This document shows, piece by piece, positions 25,580 to 34,464 of a stretch of DNA of 64,000 bases. How positions within the stretch are numbered: the first letter of the stretch is position 1; each line of letters begins with the position of its first letter. Source of the DNA: JAZDCZ01 sp046757925 (GTDB lineage: Bacteria; Gemmatimonadota; Gemmatimonadetes; Gemmatimonadales; GWC2-71-9); assembly GCA_046757925.1 (NCBI GenBank), contig JBHHZE010000007.1, positions 26,348-90,347 of the forward strand. The letters are read 5' to 3'. The translations under genes were made by a program, and so were the position numbers. Under the pieces are notes generated by a model. That model was not told the DNA's origin. It ran no database searches and saw only the letters and a program-made list of their open reading frames with translations.

Positions 25580-27217
25580 GTGGGCAAACTCCGCGCCGCG
25601 TTGCAGCGGGTTGCTGCATCGTTGGGTGGGGAGGGCGTCGATTTCGTTCTGGAGCGTCCGCGCGAGGCGTCTCACGGCGACCTCGCCACGAATCTGGCAC
25701 TTCGATTGGCGGGGCAACTGGGAAATAGCCCGCGCAAGATAGCCGAGCGAGTAGTGAGCGAGCTGGACGTGGTGGGAGATGTGGTCGCGAGGGTAGAGAT
25801 TGCGGGCCCCGGCTTCATCAACTTTTGGCTTGCCAAGGCTGCACTGGCACAAGTTCTTCGTGACGTGCTCTCAGCCGGAGACCAATACGGGCACTCGGCG
25901 CTTGGTCGCGGCAGCAAGGTCAACGTTGAGTTTGTCTCCGCCAACCCGACCGGCCCCTTACATGTCGGGCACGGTCGGGGAGCCGCATTGGGTGATGCCA
26001 TAGCATCCTTGCTCGAAGCTACCGGGCACACAGTTACGCGCGAGTTCTACGTCAACGACGCGGGTGCACAGATAGAACGATTGGGCGAATCCGTGTGGGC
26101 GCGCGTACAGCAGGCGGTGGGGCGGTGCGCCGAGATCCCCGAAGGTGGCTATCACGGCGAGTATCTCAGGGAGTTGGCCGAACGGATGCTGGCTACCGAA
26201 GGTCGCGAGTTGGCTGATCTTCCAACCGACGAAGGCATCGATCTATGTCGTAGGGTGACGATCGAGCAGCAGCGTGCGGAGCAGACTAGAGACCTCGCAG
26301 CGTTCGGTGTTGCCTTTGACGTGATATACAGCGAAAGTAAGCTGTACGGGGACCGGCTCGTCGAAGCCACAATCGCCGATCTGGAAGCGCGCCACCTGAT
26401 CTATGAACAGGATGGCGCACTTTGGTTGAAGACGTCGCAGTACGGTGACGAAAAAGACCGCGTCTTGCGTAAGCGCGACGGGTCCTACACCTACTTCCTG
26501 CCCGACATCGCATATCATCGGGACAAGGCGAATCGCGCGTTCGATACCGCGATCGACGTGTGGGGTGCCGACCACCACGGATACGTCGGACGTATGTCGG
26601 CTGCCATGAAAGCGCTTGGCATGCCGGAGCAGTTTTTCAAGGTGGTTTTGGTGCAGTTGGTGCGTGTGATGAGGGACGGAAAAGAATTGCGATTCTCAAA
26701 GCGCTCCGGTGAGTTCGTCTCACTCCGCGAGCTGGTGAGCGAGACGGGCGCGGATGCGGCGCGTTACTTTTTCCTCATGCGCAAAGGGGATGCGCAATTC
26801 GTGTTCGATGTCGACCTCGCTACCAAACAGTCTGACGAGAATCCAGTCTATTACGTACAATATGCCCACACGCGAATGGCGGGAATCTTCCGAACTGCCG
26901 GGATCGACCCGAGCGAGTTCGCGGGGCACGGGGCCGACCTGTCGCTCTTGGTCGAGCAGGACGAACAGGCTGTGATCAAGCAGATCGCGGAGTTTCCCAA
27001 AATCGTAGCCCGGGCTGCCGAGTTGCTGGAGCCACATCGCATAACCGTGTACACCGAAGAGCTTGCGCGCCTTGCGAACGGTTGGTACCACAGACATAGA
27101 GTGGTCGGTGTTGCCAAGGAGCTGGAGCGGGCACGGCTCGTCTTGGCGTGTGCAATCAAGATAGTTTTGGCAAACTGCCTACACCTATTGGGCGTAAGCG
27201 CCCCGGAGCGAATGTAA
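25580..27217 (+). CDS. argS: Arginyl-tRNA synthetase
   Basis: Class I synthetase charging tRNA-Arg; 545 aa. The N-terminal Add-1 domain is followed by NVEFVSANPTGPLHVGHGRGA, with the HIGH-type HVGH near residue 128. FYVNDAGAQIE and ADHHGYVGRM are family specific, the second signature reads RFSKRSGEFVSL in place of KMSKS, and the C-terminal DALR domain ends in LLGVSAPERM. The GTG start at 25580 follows GAGGGT and gives a normal N terminus. The downstream kinase GTG begins 2 nt after its stop. Confidence 0.97.
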   Translation: MGKLRAALQRVAASLGGEGVDFVLERPREASHGDLATNLALRLAGQLGNSPRKIAERVVSELDVVGDVVARVEIAGPGFINFWLAKAALAQVLRDVLSAGDQYGHSALGRGSKVNVEFVSANPTGPLHVGHGRGAALGDAIASLLEATGHTVTREFYVNDAGAQIERLGESVWARVQQAVGRCAEIPEGGYHGEYLRELAERMLATEGRELADLPTDEGIDLCRRVTIEQQRAEQTRDLAAFGVAFDVIYSESKLYGDRLVEATIADLEARHLIYEQDGALWLKTSQYGDEKDRVLRKRDGSYTYFLPDIAYHRDKANRAFDTAIDVWGADHHGYVGRMSAAMKALGMPEQFFKVVLVQLVRVMRDGKELRFSKRSGEFVSLRELVSETGADAARYFFLMRKGDAQFVFDVDLATKQSDENPVYYVQYAHTRMAGIFRTAGIDPSEFAGHGADLSLLVEQDEQAVIKQIAEFPKIVARAAELLEPHRITVYTEELARLANGWYHRHRVVGVAKELERARLVLACAIKIVLANCLHLLGVSAPERM

Positions 27218-27219
27218 AA

Positions 27220-28152
27220 GTGTCACTACTCGTAGTTGGAAGCATAGCGCTCGATTCCGTTCAGACTCCATTCGGCTCTAACGCCGATGCGTTGGGCGGA
27301 TCCGCGGTGTTCTTTAGCTTTGCCGCGTCACTGTTACATGAGGTCCAGGTGGTCGGGGTGGTGGGCGATGACTATCCGGCCGATGCGCTCGATCAGCTGC
27401 GCGGACGCGGTGTGGATCTCGCGGGAGTGGAGAAAAAGTCCGGAGCGAGCTTTCGCTGGAAAGGCAAATACTCTTACGATCTCCAGAGCCGTGAGACGCT
27501 GGACACGAGGCTTGGCGTATTCGCGGAATTCGATCCCCAGATACCAGATGAGTTCAAGAACGCACAGATGGTTTTTCTGGGCAATATCGACCCTGAGTTG
27601 CAACTGAGTGTCCTCGATCAAATCAGGGAACCGCGACTCGTGGCAAGTGACACCATGAACTACTGGATCCAAGGCAAACGAGAGGCCCTGCTGGATTTGT
27701 TGCAACGCATCGACGTTCTCATGGTGAACGATTCGGAGGCCCGTGAACTCTCCGGAGACTGGAACATCTATCGTGCGGCTCGCTGGATCTTGAACCATGG
27801 TCCCAAGATGGCTGTGATCAAACAGGGCGTTTACGGGGCCGTGCTCGTGCAGCCCGATCGTGTCTTCTACGTTCCCGCGTTCCCACTCGAAGAGGTCTTC
27901 GATCCCACCGGTGCGGGCGACGCGTTTGCCGGAGGCTTTATGGCGCATCTGGCTCGCACCGACGATCTGGATGCCGAGAACCTCCGACGCGCCATGGTCT
28001 ACGGTGCCGCCATGGGGTCGTTTGCCGTGGAGCGGTTTTCCATCGAACGGTTCCAGGAAATAGGAGCTGCAGAGGTGACGGCGAGGGTGCGTGAGTTCAG
28101 CGACTTGGTCCATTTCCAAGTGGATCCGGCGCATGATGCGGCTGGGGTGTGA
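27220..28152 (+). CDS. PfkB-family carbohydrate kinase
   Basis: Ribokinase-fold kinase of 310 aa from GTG 27220. N-terminal LLVVGSIALDSVQTP and GGSAVFFSFAASLL form the substrate side; MVNDSEARELSG is the mid-protein motif; DPTGAGDAFAGGFMAHL near residue 228 holds the catalytic Asp and anion hole. Substrate cannot be assigned: relatives phosphorylate sugars or nucleosides. It sits between argS and purM, with purM starting 37 nt later, so a link to nucleoside or purine supply is possible but not shown. Confidence 0.88.
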   Translation: MSLLVVGSIALDSVQTPFGSNADALGGSAVFFSFAASLLHEVQVVGVVGDDYPADALDQLRGRGVDLAGVEKKSGASFRWKGKYSYDLQSRETLDTRLGVFAEFDPQIPDEFKNAQMVFLGNIDPELQLSVLDQIREPRLVASDTMNYWIQGKREALLDLLQRIDVLMVNDSEARELSGDWNIYRAARWILNHGPKMAVIKQGVYGAVLVQPDRVFYVPAFPLEEVFDPTGAGDAFAGGFMAHLARTDDLDAENLRRAMVYGAAMGSFAVERFSIERFQEIGAAEVTARVREFSDLVHFQVDPAHDAAGV

Positions 28153-28189
28153 TATTGCCAAGACCACTGCGAGCGCACACACACTAGCC

Positions 28190-29224
28190 ATGCAGCCGGC
28201 CGACCGATATCGCCAGGCTGGGGTCGATCTCGATACGGCAGAGCGAACGAAGGGCCGTATTCGTGATGCGGTCGCTTCTACGTATTCGTCGCTCACACTT
28301 GGCGGTTTCGGGGGATTCGGCGGCATGATCCGGGTCCCCGAGGACGTCAGCCGCCCCGTACTCGTCATGAGTACGGACGGAGTCGGCAGCAAGATCCTGG
28401 TTGCCCTGCAAGTAGGCCGGTACGACACGATTGGTGAAGATCTCGTGAATCATGCGGTGAACGACATTCTCGTTCAAGGTGCGACTCCGCTTGCGTTTCA
28501 GGACTACATCGCCGGCGCGCAACTCGAGCCGGAGATTGTCGTCTCCATGGTGGAGGGTGTGTGTCGTGCGTGCCGTCACCACCAGATCTCACTCCTGGGT
28601 GGCGAAACCGCACAACTGCCCGATCTGTATCGTGAGGGCGACTACGATCTCGCTGGTACCATAGTGGGTGTAGTATCGGAAGACACGATCCTGACGGGTA
28701 GCGACGTTGAAGTGGGAGACCTGTTGGTCGCCTACGAATCGAACGGCCTGCACACCAACGGATACACCCTGGCCCGCCGGATCGTTTTCGGCGATATGGG
28801 ACTGAACGTCGACAGTGAAATGCCGGACATGAACGCGCCGGTTGGCGAGTTGCTGCTGTCTGTTCACAGGAGCTATTGGCAAGCTCTTGCTCCCGTGCTC
28901 GCGCAGCTGCACGGGCTGTCGCACGTTACCGGCGGCGGGATCGCGGCCAACCTGAGGCGTGTCATGCCCGATGGGTGTCGGGCGGTAGTTGAGTGCGACA
29001 AGTGGCCGGTACCACAGCTGTTCCGCGTGCTTCAAGCGGCGGGCAAGGTCGATGAAGGCGAAATGTTCAGAGTGTTCAACATGGGCGTCGGGATGATTGC
29101 CGCGGTACCCGAGCGGAATCTCGCAACGGTCCGCTCCGCCGCCGACCGAGCGGGCGTGACGACGTGGGCAGTTGGGAGAGTCGAAGGGGGTACCGGAGTG
29201 GACTTGGTGCGGGACGCGCGGTGA
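28190..29224 (+). CDS. purM: Phosphoribosylformylglycinamidine cyclo-ligase
   Basis: AIR synthetase, step five of purine synthesis: ATP-dependent closure of the imidazole ring of FGAM. GVDLDTAERTKGRIRDAV opens the protein, followed by MSTDGVGSK, LLGGETAQLPD, GLHTNGYTLAR and HVTGGGIAANLRRVMP, all PurM motifs. 344 aa from ATG 28190 is normal; the frame extends upstream into the kinase gene without a better start. ribD begins 31 nt downstream on a GTG. Pairing with rib genes makes sense because riboflavin is built from GTP. Confidence 0.97.
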   Translation: MQPADRYRQAGVDLDTAERTKGRIRDAVASTYSSLTLGGFGGFGGMIRVPEDVSRPVLVMSTDGVGSKILVALQVGRYDTIGEDLVNHAVNDILVQGATPLAFQDYIAGAQLEPEIVVSMVEGVCRACRHHQISLLGGETAQLPDLYREGDYDLAGTIVGVVSEDTILTGSDVEVGDLLVAYESNGLHTNGYTLARRIVFGDMGLNVDSEMPDMNAPVGELLLSVHRSYWQALAPVLAQLHGLSHVTGGGIAANLRRVMPDGCRAVVECDKWPVPQLFRVLQAAGKVDEGEMFRVFNMGVGMIAAVPERNLATVRSAADRAGVTTWAVGRVEGGTGVDLVRDAR

Positions 29225-29255
29225 CTGCCGGTCGGGTGAACCGCTCGCCGGTTTC

Positions 29256-30338
29256 GTGACGGAGCGACAGGCGATGGAGCGCGCGCTCGCGCTTGCTCTG
29301 AAAGGGTGGGGACGGGTGGCTCCCAACCCGCTGGTAGGTGCCGTGTTGCTCAAAGGCGGCGAGATCGTGGGGGAAGGATGGCATAGGGAGTTCGGGGGAG
29401 CCCATGCTGAGATCGCGGCAATCGAGTCGTGTGAGTCTCCCTCCGGCAGCACCTGTGTCGTGAATCTCGAACCCTGCACTCACCATGGCAAGACTCCGCC
29501 ATGCACCGACGCGCTCCTGGAGGCGGGTATCCATCGCCTGGTTTTTGCGACTCGGGATCCGGATCCCACGGCGACCGGCGGGGCGGAGCTGCTTCGGCGT
29601 GCCGGACTCGAAGTCGTGGGAGGTGTTTTGCAAGCGGAGGCCGCTGCGCTGAATGCTCCGTTTCTCATGAACCATGTGCGAACCGATGTACCCTACGTGG
29701 CTCTCAAGTTGGCGACCTCTCTGGACGGGTTCATCGCCGACCGGAGCCGGAGTTCTCAGTGGATATCGGGTGAGCAGGCAAGGAGCTACGTCCAGTGGCT
29801 CCGGGCCGGGTTCGGCGGCGTGGCGGTCGGACTCGCCACCGTGGAACAGGACGACCCGCAGTTGACGGTTAGAGGCGAGGTCGAGCCCCGAATACCGCCT
29901 GTTCGGATCGTGTTCACCCGCTCAGGCAACCTGTCTTTGGAATCGCAACTTGTTAAAACATCGAGAGTTACACCTACTATCCTTGTAGTTGCCCGGGGGC
30001 GAAGTGCCGCGGCCGCGGAGCGGCTCGGGGGGACCGCTGTCGAGGTGCTGTCGGCAGATGGGCTGGGGGAAGCGCTGCAGGCACTGAGAGGAAAGGGAGT
30101 GCACTCGATTCTGGTAGAGGGCGGAGGGGTACTGGCCCGGGCGCTGCTCGAAGACAGCCTGGTCGACAGAATCTATTGGATCCAGGCGCCTATATTGCTT
30201 GGCAGTGGTGTTCCGGGCCTGGGGCTGGGAAGCCCGAGGGCTCTGGCCGAAGCCTGGGGCTGGACTCCTTCCGAGCGTCGGAGCCTCGGGGGAGATACAT
30301 TACTGGTGGTCGATCGGGAACCATGTTTACCGGTATAG
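29256..30338 (+). CDS. ribD: Bifunctional riboflavin deaminase/reductase RibD
   Basis: Catalyses deamination then side-chain reduction of the GTP cyclohydrolase II product. The N-terminal deaminase carries HAEIAAI and EPCTHHGKTPPCTDAL, the zinc ligands; the C-terminal reductase (about 150-360) has YVALKLATSLDGFIADRS and ILVEGGGVLARALL. GTG 29256 gives 360 aa and the expected QAMERALALAL start; upstream in-frame codons overlap the end of purM. ribE starts inside its last 16 nt. Confidence 0.95.
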   Translation: MTERQAMERALALALKGWGRVAPNPLVGAVLLKGGEIVGEGWHREFGGAHAEIAAIESCESPSGSTCVVNLEPCTHHGKTPPCTDALLEAGIHRLVFATRDPDPTATGGAELLRRAGLEVVGGVLQAEAAALNAPFLMNHVRTDVPYVALKLATSLDGFIADRSRSSQWISGEQARSYVQWLRAGFGGVAVGLATVEQDDPQLTVRGEVEPRIPPVRIVFTRSGNLSLESQLVKTSRVTPTILVVARGRSAAAAERLGGTAVEVLSADGLGEALQALRGKGVHSILVEGGGVLARALLEDSLVDRIYWIQAPILLGSGVPGLGLGSPRALAEAWGWTPSERRSLGGDTLLVVDREPCLPV

Positions 30339-30916
30339 TGAGTGAAGTGGGCCGGATCCTGTCGGTGGAGCGTAGCGACGATCGGCTCAGTTTCCGAGTG
30401 GGAACAACACTTTCCGATCTGGCGCTGGGAGAGAGCATCGCCGTGAGCGGTGCCTGTCTCACCGTGGTGGACCGCGGTGCGCGGTGGTTTCGCGTCGATG
30501 CCGTAGTCACTACTCGGAGTCGCACGCGGTTCGATCGGTTCGGTGAAGGAGATGCGGTGAACCTCGAGCGAGCGCTCCCGGTGGGCGAGAGGCTCGGTGG
30601 ACACCTGGTGCAGGGACATGTCGATGCCGTTGGAACCGTCCAAGCCATCGCGAAGGACCGGGATACGGTCCTGCTGGACGTGGTGGTCCCGCGCGATGTG
30701 GCCGAGATAACCGTGCTCCATGGATCGATAACGCTCGATGGCGTCAGCCTGACCGTCAATGCGATCCCGGCACCGGGGACGGTGCAGGTTGCACTGATAC
30801 CTTACACGGTGGAGCACACCACGCTTGGGATGCTGAGGGTTGGTGACGAGGTACATGTCGAAGGCGATATGATTGGTAAGTTCGTGCGTCAGCTAGTGCG
30901 CAACAGAGAAGCCTAG
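30323..30916 (+). CDS. ribE: Riboflavin synthase, alpha chain
   Basis: Dismutates two lumazines to riboflavin. The protein starts with the invariant MFTGIV, and two homologous barrel repeats follow: SGACLTVVD with LERALPVGERLGGHLVQGHVD, then ITLDGVSLTVN with LIPYTVEHTTLG. Length 197 aa is usual for the trimeric enzyme. The ATG at 30323 overlaps ribD by 16 nt. The earlier in-frame GTG reading would be antisense-like and is not used. Confidence 0.97.
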   Translation: MFTGIVSEVGRILSVERSDDRLSFRVGTTLSDLALGESIAVSGACLTVVDRGARWFRVDAVVTTRSRTRFDRFGEGDAVNLERALPVGERLGGHLVQGHVDAVGTVQAIAKDRDTVLLDVVVPRDVAEITVLHGSITLDGVSLTVNAIPAPGTVQVALIPYTVEHTTLGMLRVGDEVHVEGDMIGKFVRQLVRNREA

Positions 30917-30937
30917 AGCGGCAGGGGGTAACAGCCG

Positions 30938-32143
30938 ATGAAGATAGGAACGATAGAGCAGGCAGTTGAAGATATCCGAGAGGGACGGCTGGTCGTCGTG
31001 GCGGACGATGAGAATCGCGAGTCGGAGGGGGATCTGATAGGCGCCGCCGCTCACGCAACGCCCGAGACGATCAATTTCATGTCGAAGTACGGTCGAGGTC
31101 TCATCTGCTTGACGCTGACACAAGAGCGTTGCGTTGAGTTGAGTTTGCCGCAGATGACGGAGAGCAACAATGAGTCATTGGAGACGGCATTCACGGTGAG
31201 CATAGATGCTGCGTCGCGGTTTGGTGTTACGACCGGAATCTCGGCCGCGGACCGAGCCAAGACGATTCAGGTGGCCATCGATCCCGAGACGACTCCTGCC
31301 GATCTCAGACGGCCGGGTCATATATTTCCCTTGAGGGCGAGGCCCGGAGGTGTCCTCCAGCGGGTCGGTCACACCGAGGCGGGCACGGACCTGGCTCGCC
31401 TGGCCGGCCTCTATCCCGCAGGCGTCATATGCGAAGTAATGGCCGATGATGGCACCATGATGCGGCGGGAACAACTGGTGAGCTTCGCACGACAACACGA
31501 CTTGACGCTGGTAACCGTGGCCCAACTGGTTGCCTACCGTCTTCAGAACGAACGATTGGTTCATCGTGTGGCGGAAGCGAGGCTCCCGACGCCTTACGGA
31601 GAGTTCAAGATCATTGGCTACTCCAACGACGTGGACGATTCGGAGCACATCGCGCTTGTCTTTGGAGATCTGACCGATCGGGAGGAGGTTCTCGTACGGA
31701 TGCACTCCAAGTGTCTCACTGGAGACGTCTTCCGCTCGGGGCGCTGCGATTGCGGCTGGCAGTTGGAGAGGGCGATGCAGATGATCGCCGAGGAGGGTGC
31801 CGGGGCCGTTGTGTATCTCGACCAGGAGGGCCGTGGCATTGGGCTCCTCAACAAACTCAAGGCGTACGAGTTGCAGGATGCGGGGAATGATACCGTTGAG
31901 GCGAACGAACGGCTTGGCTTTCCGCCCGATCTGAGGAACTACGGAATCGGCGCTCAGATCCTAATAGATCTGGGGCTGGGTTCGATCAGAGTGCTCACGA
32001 ACAATCCCCATAAGCTCGTTGGATTGGATGGCTATGGCTTGGAGATCGTGGAGCGGGTGCCGATCGTGGCAGGCGCTACCAGTGAGAACCGCGGCTACTT
32101 GGCCGTGAAGCGGGACAAATTGGGTCATCTTTTCTCCTCCTAA
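30938..32143 (+). CDS. ribBA: Bifunctional DHBP synthase/GTP cyclohydrolase II
   Basis: Makes both riboflavin precursors: 3,4-dihydroxy-2-butanone 4-phosphate from ribulose 5-phosphate (N half) and the pyrimidine from GTP (C half). VVADDENRESEGDL and RRPGHIFPLRARPGGVLQRVGHTE mark the DHBP domain (1-200). The cyclohydrolase has zinc cysteines in SKCLTGDVFRSGRCDCG, then YLDQEGRGIGL and NYGIGAQIL. 401 aa is standard. A purine-rich GCAGGGGGT precedes the ATG. Confidence 0.98.
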   Translation: MKIGTIEQAVEDIREGRLVVVADDENRESEGDLIGAAAHATPETINFMSKYGRGLICLTLTQERCVELSLPQMTESNNESLETAFTVSIDAASRFGVTTGISAADRAKTIQVAIDPETTPADLRRPGHIFPLRARPGGVLQRVGHTEAGTDLARLAGLYPAGVICEVMADDGTMMRREQLVSFARQHDLTLVTVAQLVAYRLQNERLVHRVAEARLPTPYGEFKIIGYSNDVDDSEHIALVFGDLTDREEVLVRMHSKCLTGDVFRSGRCDCGWQLERAMQMIAEEGAGAVVYLDQEGRGIGLLNKLKAYELQDAGNDTVEANERLGFPPDLRNYGIGAQILIDLGLGSIRVLTNNPHKLVGLDGYGLEIVERVPIVAGATSENRGYLAVKRDKLGHLFSS

Positions 32144-32144
32144 C

Positions 32145-32618
32145 ATGAGTCCCACGTTCGATTCTGCGCGTCCATTGGATGGGCGGGCTCTGGTCGTGGC
32201 GAGCCGCTACAACGAGAATGTCACCCGTAAACTGCTGGAGGGCGCTGAAGTTGCATTGGGGAATGCCGGGTTCGGCGAGCGGGACATAGATGTGGTTTGG
32301 GTCCCCGGTGTGTTCGAACTTCCCCTCGTGATTCATCGGGGGCTGGCCACGGGAGAATACGTTCTAGCGGTGGCGCTCGGCGCGGTAATCCGTGGCGAGA
32401 CACCACATTTCGACTACGTCGCTTCAGAGGCTACGTCAGGGATCGGGGCTGTGGCGAGGCAGCACGGCATCCCGGTGGGCTTTGGAGTTCTCACGTGTGA
32501 GACGATGTCCCAGGCGCTGGCGAGGGCCGGAGGTGAGGCGGGCAACAAGGGTATCGAGGCCGCGGAAGCTGCAGTTGCTACAGCACGGGCGCTGCAACAA
32601 TTCGATTCCGGTGCTTAG
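32145..32618 (+). CDS. ribH: 6,7-dimethyl-8-ribityllumazine synthase
   Basis: Condenses the ribBA and RibD products to lumazine, usually as a 60-mer or pentamer. The active-site segments are VASRYNENVTRKLLEGA, WVPGVFELPLV and ALGAVIRGETPHFDYV, with FGVLTCETMSQAL near the end. 157 aa is typical. It starts one base after the ribBA stop. The nusB start lies within its last codons, an arrangement seen in many bacteria. Confidence 0.97.
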   Translation: MSPTFDSARPLDGRALVVASRYNENVTRKLLEGAEVALGNAGFGERDIDVVWVPGVFELPLVIHRGLATGEYVLAVALGAVIRGETPHFDYVASEATSGIGAVARQHGIPVGFGVLTCETMSQALARAGGEAGNKGIEAAEAAVATARALQQFDSGA

Positions 32619-33024
32619 GACTGAGACAAAAACCCGGGCCCGAACTCTGCAGGTGCTCTACGCTTGGGAAATCCAAGGAGGCCCCAGTGTTCCCAGTGTT
32701 GCGGCCGGGCTTCTGGGAGGCGACGCTCGGAGAGTGGAAGTGCTGGAACGGGCTGAGGAGCGGGCCGGGGCCGTAGTCGCGGCGATTCCGCGGCTGGACG
32801 CCGAGATTGGAGCAGCGGCTGACAACTGGCGCCTCGAGCGGATCGGAGTAATCGAACGCAACATTCTGCGGCTTGCGCTATTCGAAATCGAGCAAGGCTC
32901 GGTGCCGGTCAAGGTTGCCATCAATGAGGCTATTAGGCTCGCACTCTGGTTCGCCGGACCGAAGGCGCCACCGTTCGTAAATGGGGTGCTCGATACCATT
33001 GCCCACCGACTCGGCCGCTTGTGA
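32611..33024 (+). CDS. nusB: Transcription antitermination protein NusB
   Basis: All-helical RNA-binding protein that joins NusE/S10 in antitermination complexes on rRNA operons. Starts at GTG 32611, 8 nt inside ribH, with TRARTLQVLYAWEI, the classic NusB opening. WRLERIGVIERNILRLALFEI and VAINEAIRLALWF follow, then PPFVNGVLDTIAHRL. 137 aa is normal. The glycosyltransferase GTG overlaps its stop by 4 nt. Confidence 0.95.
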   Translation: MLRTETKTRARTLQVLYAWEIQGGPSVPSVAAGLLGGDARRVEVLERAEERAGAVVAAIPRLDAEIGAAADNWRLERIGVIERNILRLALFEIEQGSVPVKVAINEAIRLALWFAGPKAPPFVNGVLDTIAHRLGRL

Positions 33025-34151
33025 GAATCCTCGCCGTCAATTGGCTAGATCTCGAGAACCCGCAATTCGGCGGCGCAGAGGTTCACTTCTTCGAGATCTT
33101 CGGTCGTCTGGTACGACGTGGGCACCATGTCACTCTCATCTCGTCCGGATGGCCGGGGGCGGCCGCGAGAGCAAACGTCTCGGGCATAGAAGTGCGGCGG
33201 TTCGCCGATAGGTATGGCTTCGCGCTCAAGGCGCGGGCGGCGGTACGCCGGGCCCAACGTGACGAAACGTTCGATATTGTGGTGGAGGATATCAACAAAC
33301 TGCCACTGTACTTGCCGTATCTCACCAGGCTTCCGGTTTACGCAATTGTACCGCATCTGTTTGGAACCACAGCATTCCGCGAAGCTTCCTTGCCGGTTGC
33401 TGCGATGGTTTGGCTCGCCGAGAAGTGGATTCCGCGGGTGTATCGTAACGCGGCATTCCACGTGATCAGCAAGAGTACTCGTGACGACCTGATCGCGCGA
33501 GGAGTGCGGCCATCTGCGATCCAGGTGATTTTTCCCGGTGTCGATGTTGCATGGTTTTCGTCGGGCCCGGAGGTTTCCAGGGCCGATACACCTACATTTC
33601 TTTATGTGGGACGGCTCAAGAAATACAAAGGTATAGAATCGATGATTCGGGCCATGGCGCTTGTAAAGCAGGCGGGTCATGATGCAAGCCTGGATATCGC
33701 GGGCCGAGGAGATGACTTGGGACGGCTGCGCAAGCTCGTTCAGCGTCTGGAACTGGGCGGTACGGTTCGGTTCTTGGGGTTCGTAGGCGAAGCCGACAAG
33801 CGACTCATGCTGAAGCGGGCGTGGGCAGTGATTTTCCCGTCGGCCAAGGAAGGGTGGGGAATCACGAATGTCGAGGCCGCCGCCTGTGGAACTCCGGCCA
33901 TCGCGTCTGACAGTCCCGGTCTCAGGGAGACCGTAATCGATGGAAGGACGGGCTCTTTGGTGAGACATGGGGACCACGTCGCGCTGGCGCGCGAAATGTC
34001 GCGATTGGCCGGCGATCGTTCACTGGTCGAGAAACTGGGAGCCGCGGGTCGTACGTTTGCAGAGAAATTTTCTTGGGATCGGGCGGCCGACGAAACCGAG
34101 GATCATATGCTCGCGACAATCGCTAACAACACAACCAATGGAGCCAAGTAG
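33021..34151 (+). CDS. GT4-family glycosyltransferase
   Basis: 376-aa GT-B enzyme. The acceptor half starts with FGGAEVHFFEIFGRLVRRGHHV; LYVGRLKKYKGIESMI opens the nucleotide-sugar half, and the EX7E motif is in AKEGWGITNVEAAACG. It likely uses a nucleotide-activated sugar to build a cell-surface glycan or glycolipid; donor and acceptor are unknown. No other glycan genes lie nearby, which is unusual. It is coupled to nusB by GTGA, and hpf follows after 4 nt. Confidence 0.9.
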   Translation: MRILAVNWLDLENPQFGGAEVHFFEIFGRLVRRGHHVTLISSGWPGAAARANVSGIEVRRFADRYGFALKARAAVRRAQRDETFDIVVEDINKLPLYLPYLTRLPVYAIVPHLFGTTAFREASLPVAAMVWLAEKWIPRVYRNAAFHVISKSTRDDLIARGVRPSAIQVIFPGVDVAWFSSGPEVSRADTPTFLYVGRLKKYKGIESMIRAMALVKQAGHDASLDIAGRGDDLGRLRKLVQRLELGGTVRFLGFVGEADKRLMLKRAWAVIFPSAKEGWGITNVEAAACGTPAIASDSPGLRETVIDGRTGSLVRHGDHVALAREMSRLAGDRSLVEKLGAAGRTFAEKFSWDRAADETEDHMLATIANNTTNGAK

Positions 34152-34155
34152 CCAA

Positions 34156-34458
34156 ATGCGCATTACGGTAACTGCACGTCATTGTCATATCTCTGATGAG
34201 TTGAAGGCAAGGGCCGAGCAAATAGTTGAGCGAGTTGCGAAAATCGCTAGCAGACCACAAAGAGCTGAAATCATTTTTGATGTGGATCATGGTGTCAAAG
34301 TGGTGGAACTGAAGTTGACGTTACCACGCGGAATTATCAGAGTCTCGTCAGCCGAGGCCGACGATTTCCGCACCGCAGTGGACCGCGCCGCCGCCAAGCT
34401 CCGCAACCAGCTGGACAAGGATACGGAACACCCCGTGCACCACAGTTCTACTCAGTAG
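34156..34458 (+). CDS. hpf: Short ribosome hibernation promoting factor
   Basis: 100-residue HPF/YfiA-like protein: MRITVTARHCHISDELKARAEQIVERV at the N terminus and VVELKLTLPRG later, ending in a Lys/Asp/His tail. It lacks the C-terminal dimerisation domain of long HPF, so it is the short type that acts with RMF-like partners or alone on 30S subunits. Its DNA is more AT-rich than its neighbours. It sits immediately before hprK, a linkage also common in proteobacteria. Confidence 0.88.
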   Translation: MRITVTARHCHISDELKARAEQIVERVAKIASRPQRAEIIFDVDHGVKVVELKLTLPRGIIRVSSAEADDFRTAVDRAAAKLRNQLDKDTEHPVHHSSTQ

Positions 34459-34464
34459 GGACAT

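Noticed and set aside
27334..28428. Minus-strand open frame of about 360 codons across the PfkB kinase and purM
   Set aside because: Antisense shadow over conserved catalytic regions of real genes; composition is not protein-like.
29225..29255. FMN riboswitch before the rib genes
   Set aside because: Only about 30 nt lie between purM and ribD and none of the conserved RFN sequence is seen.
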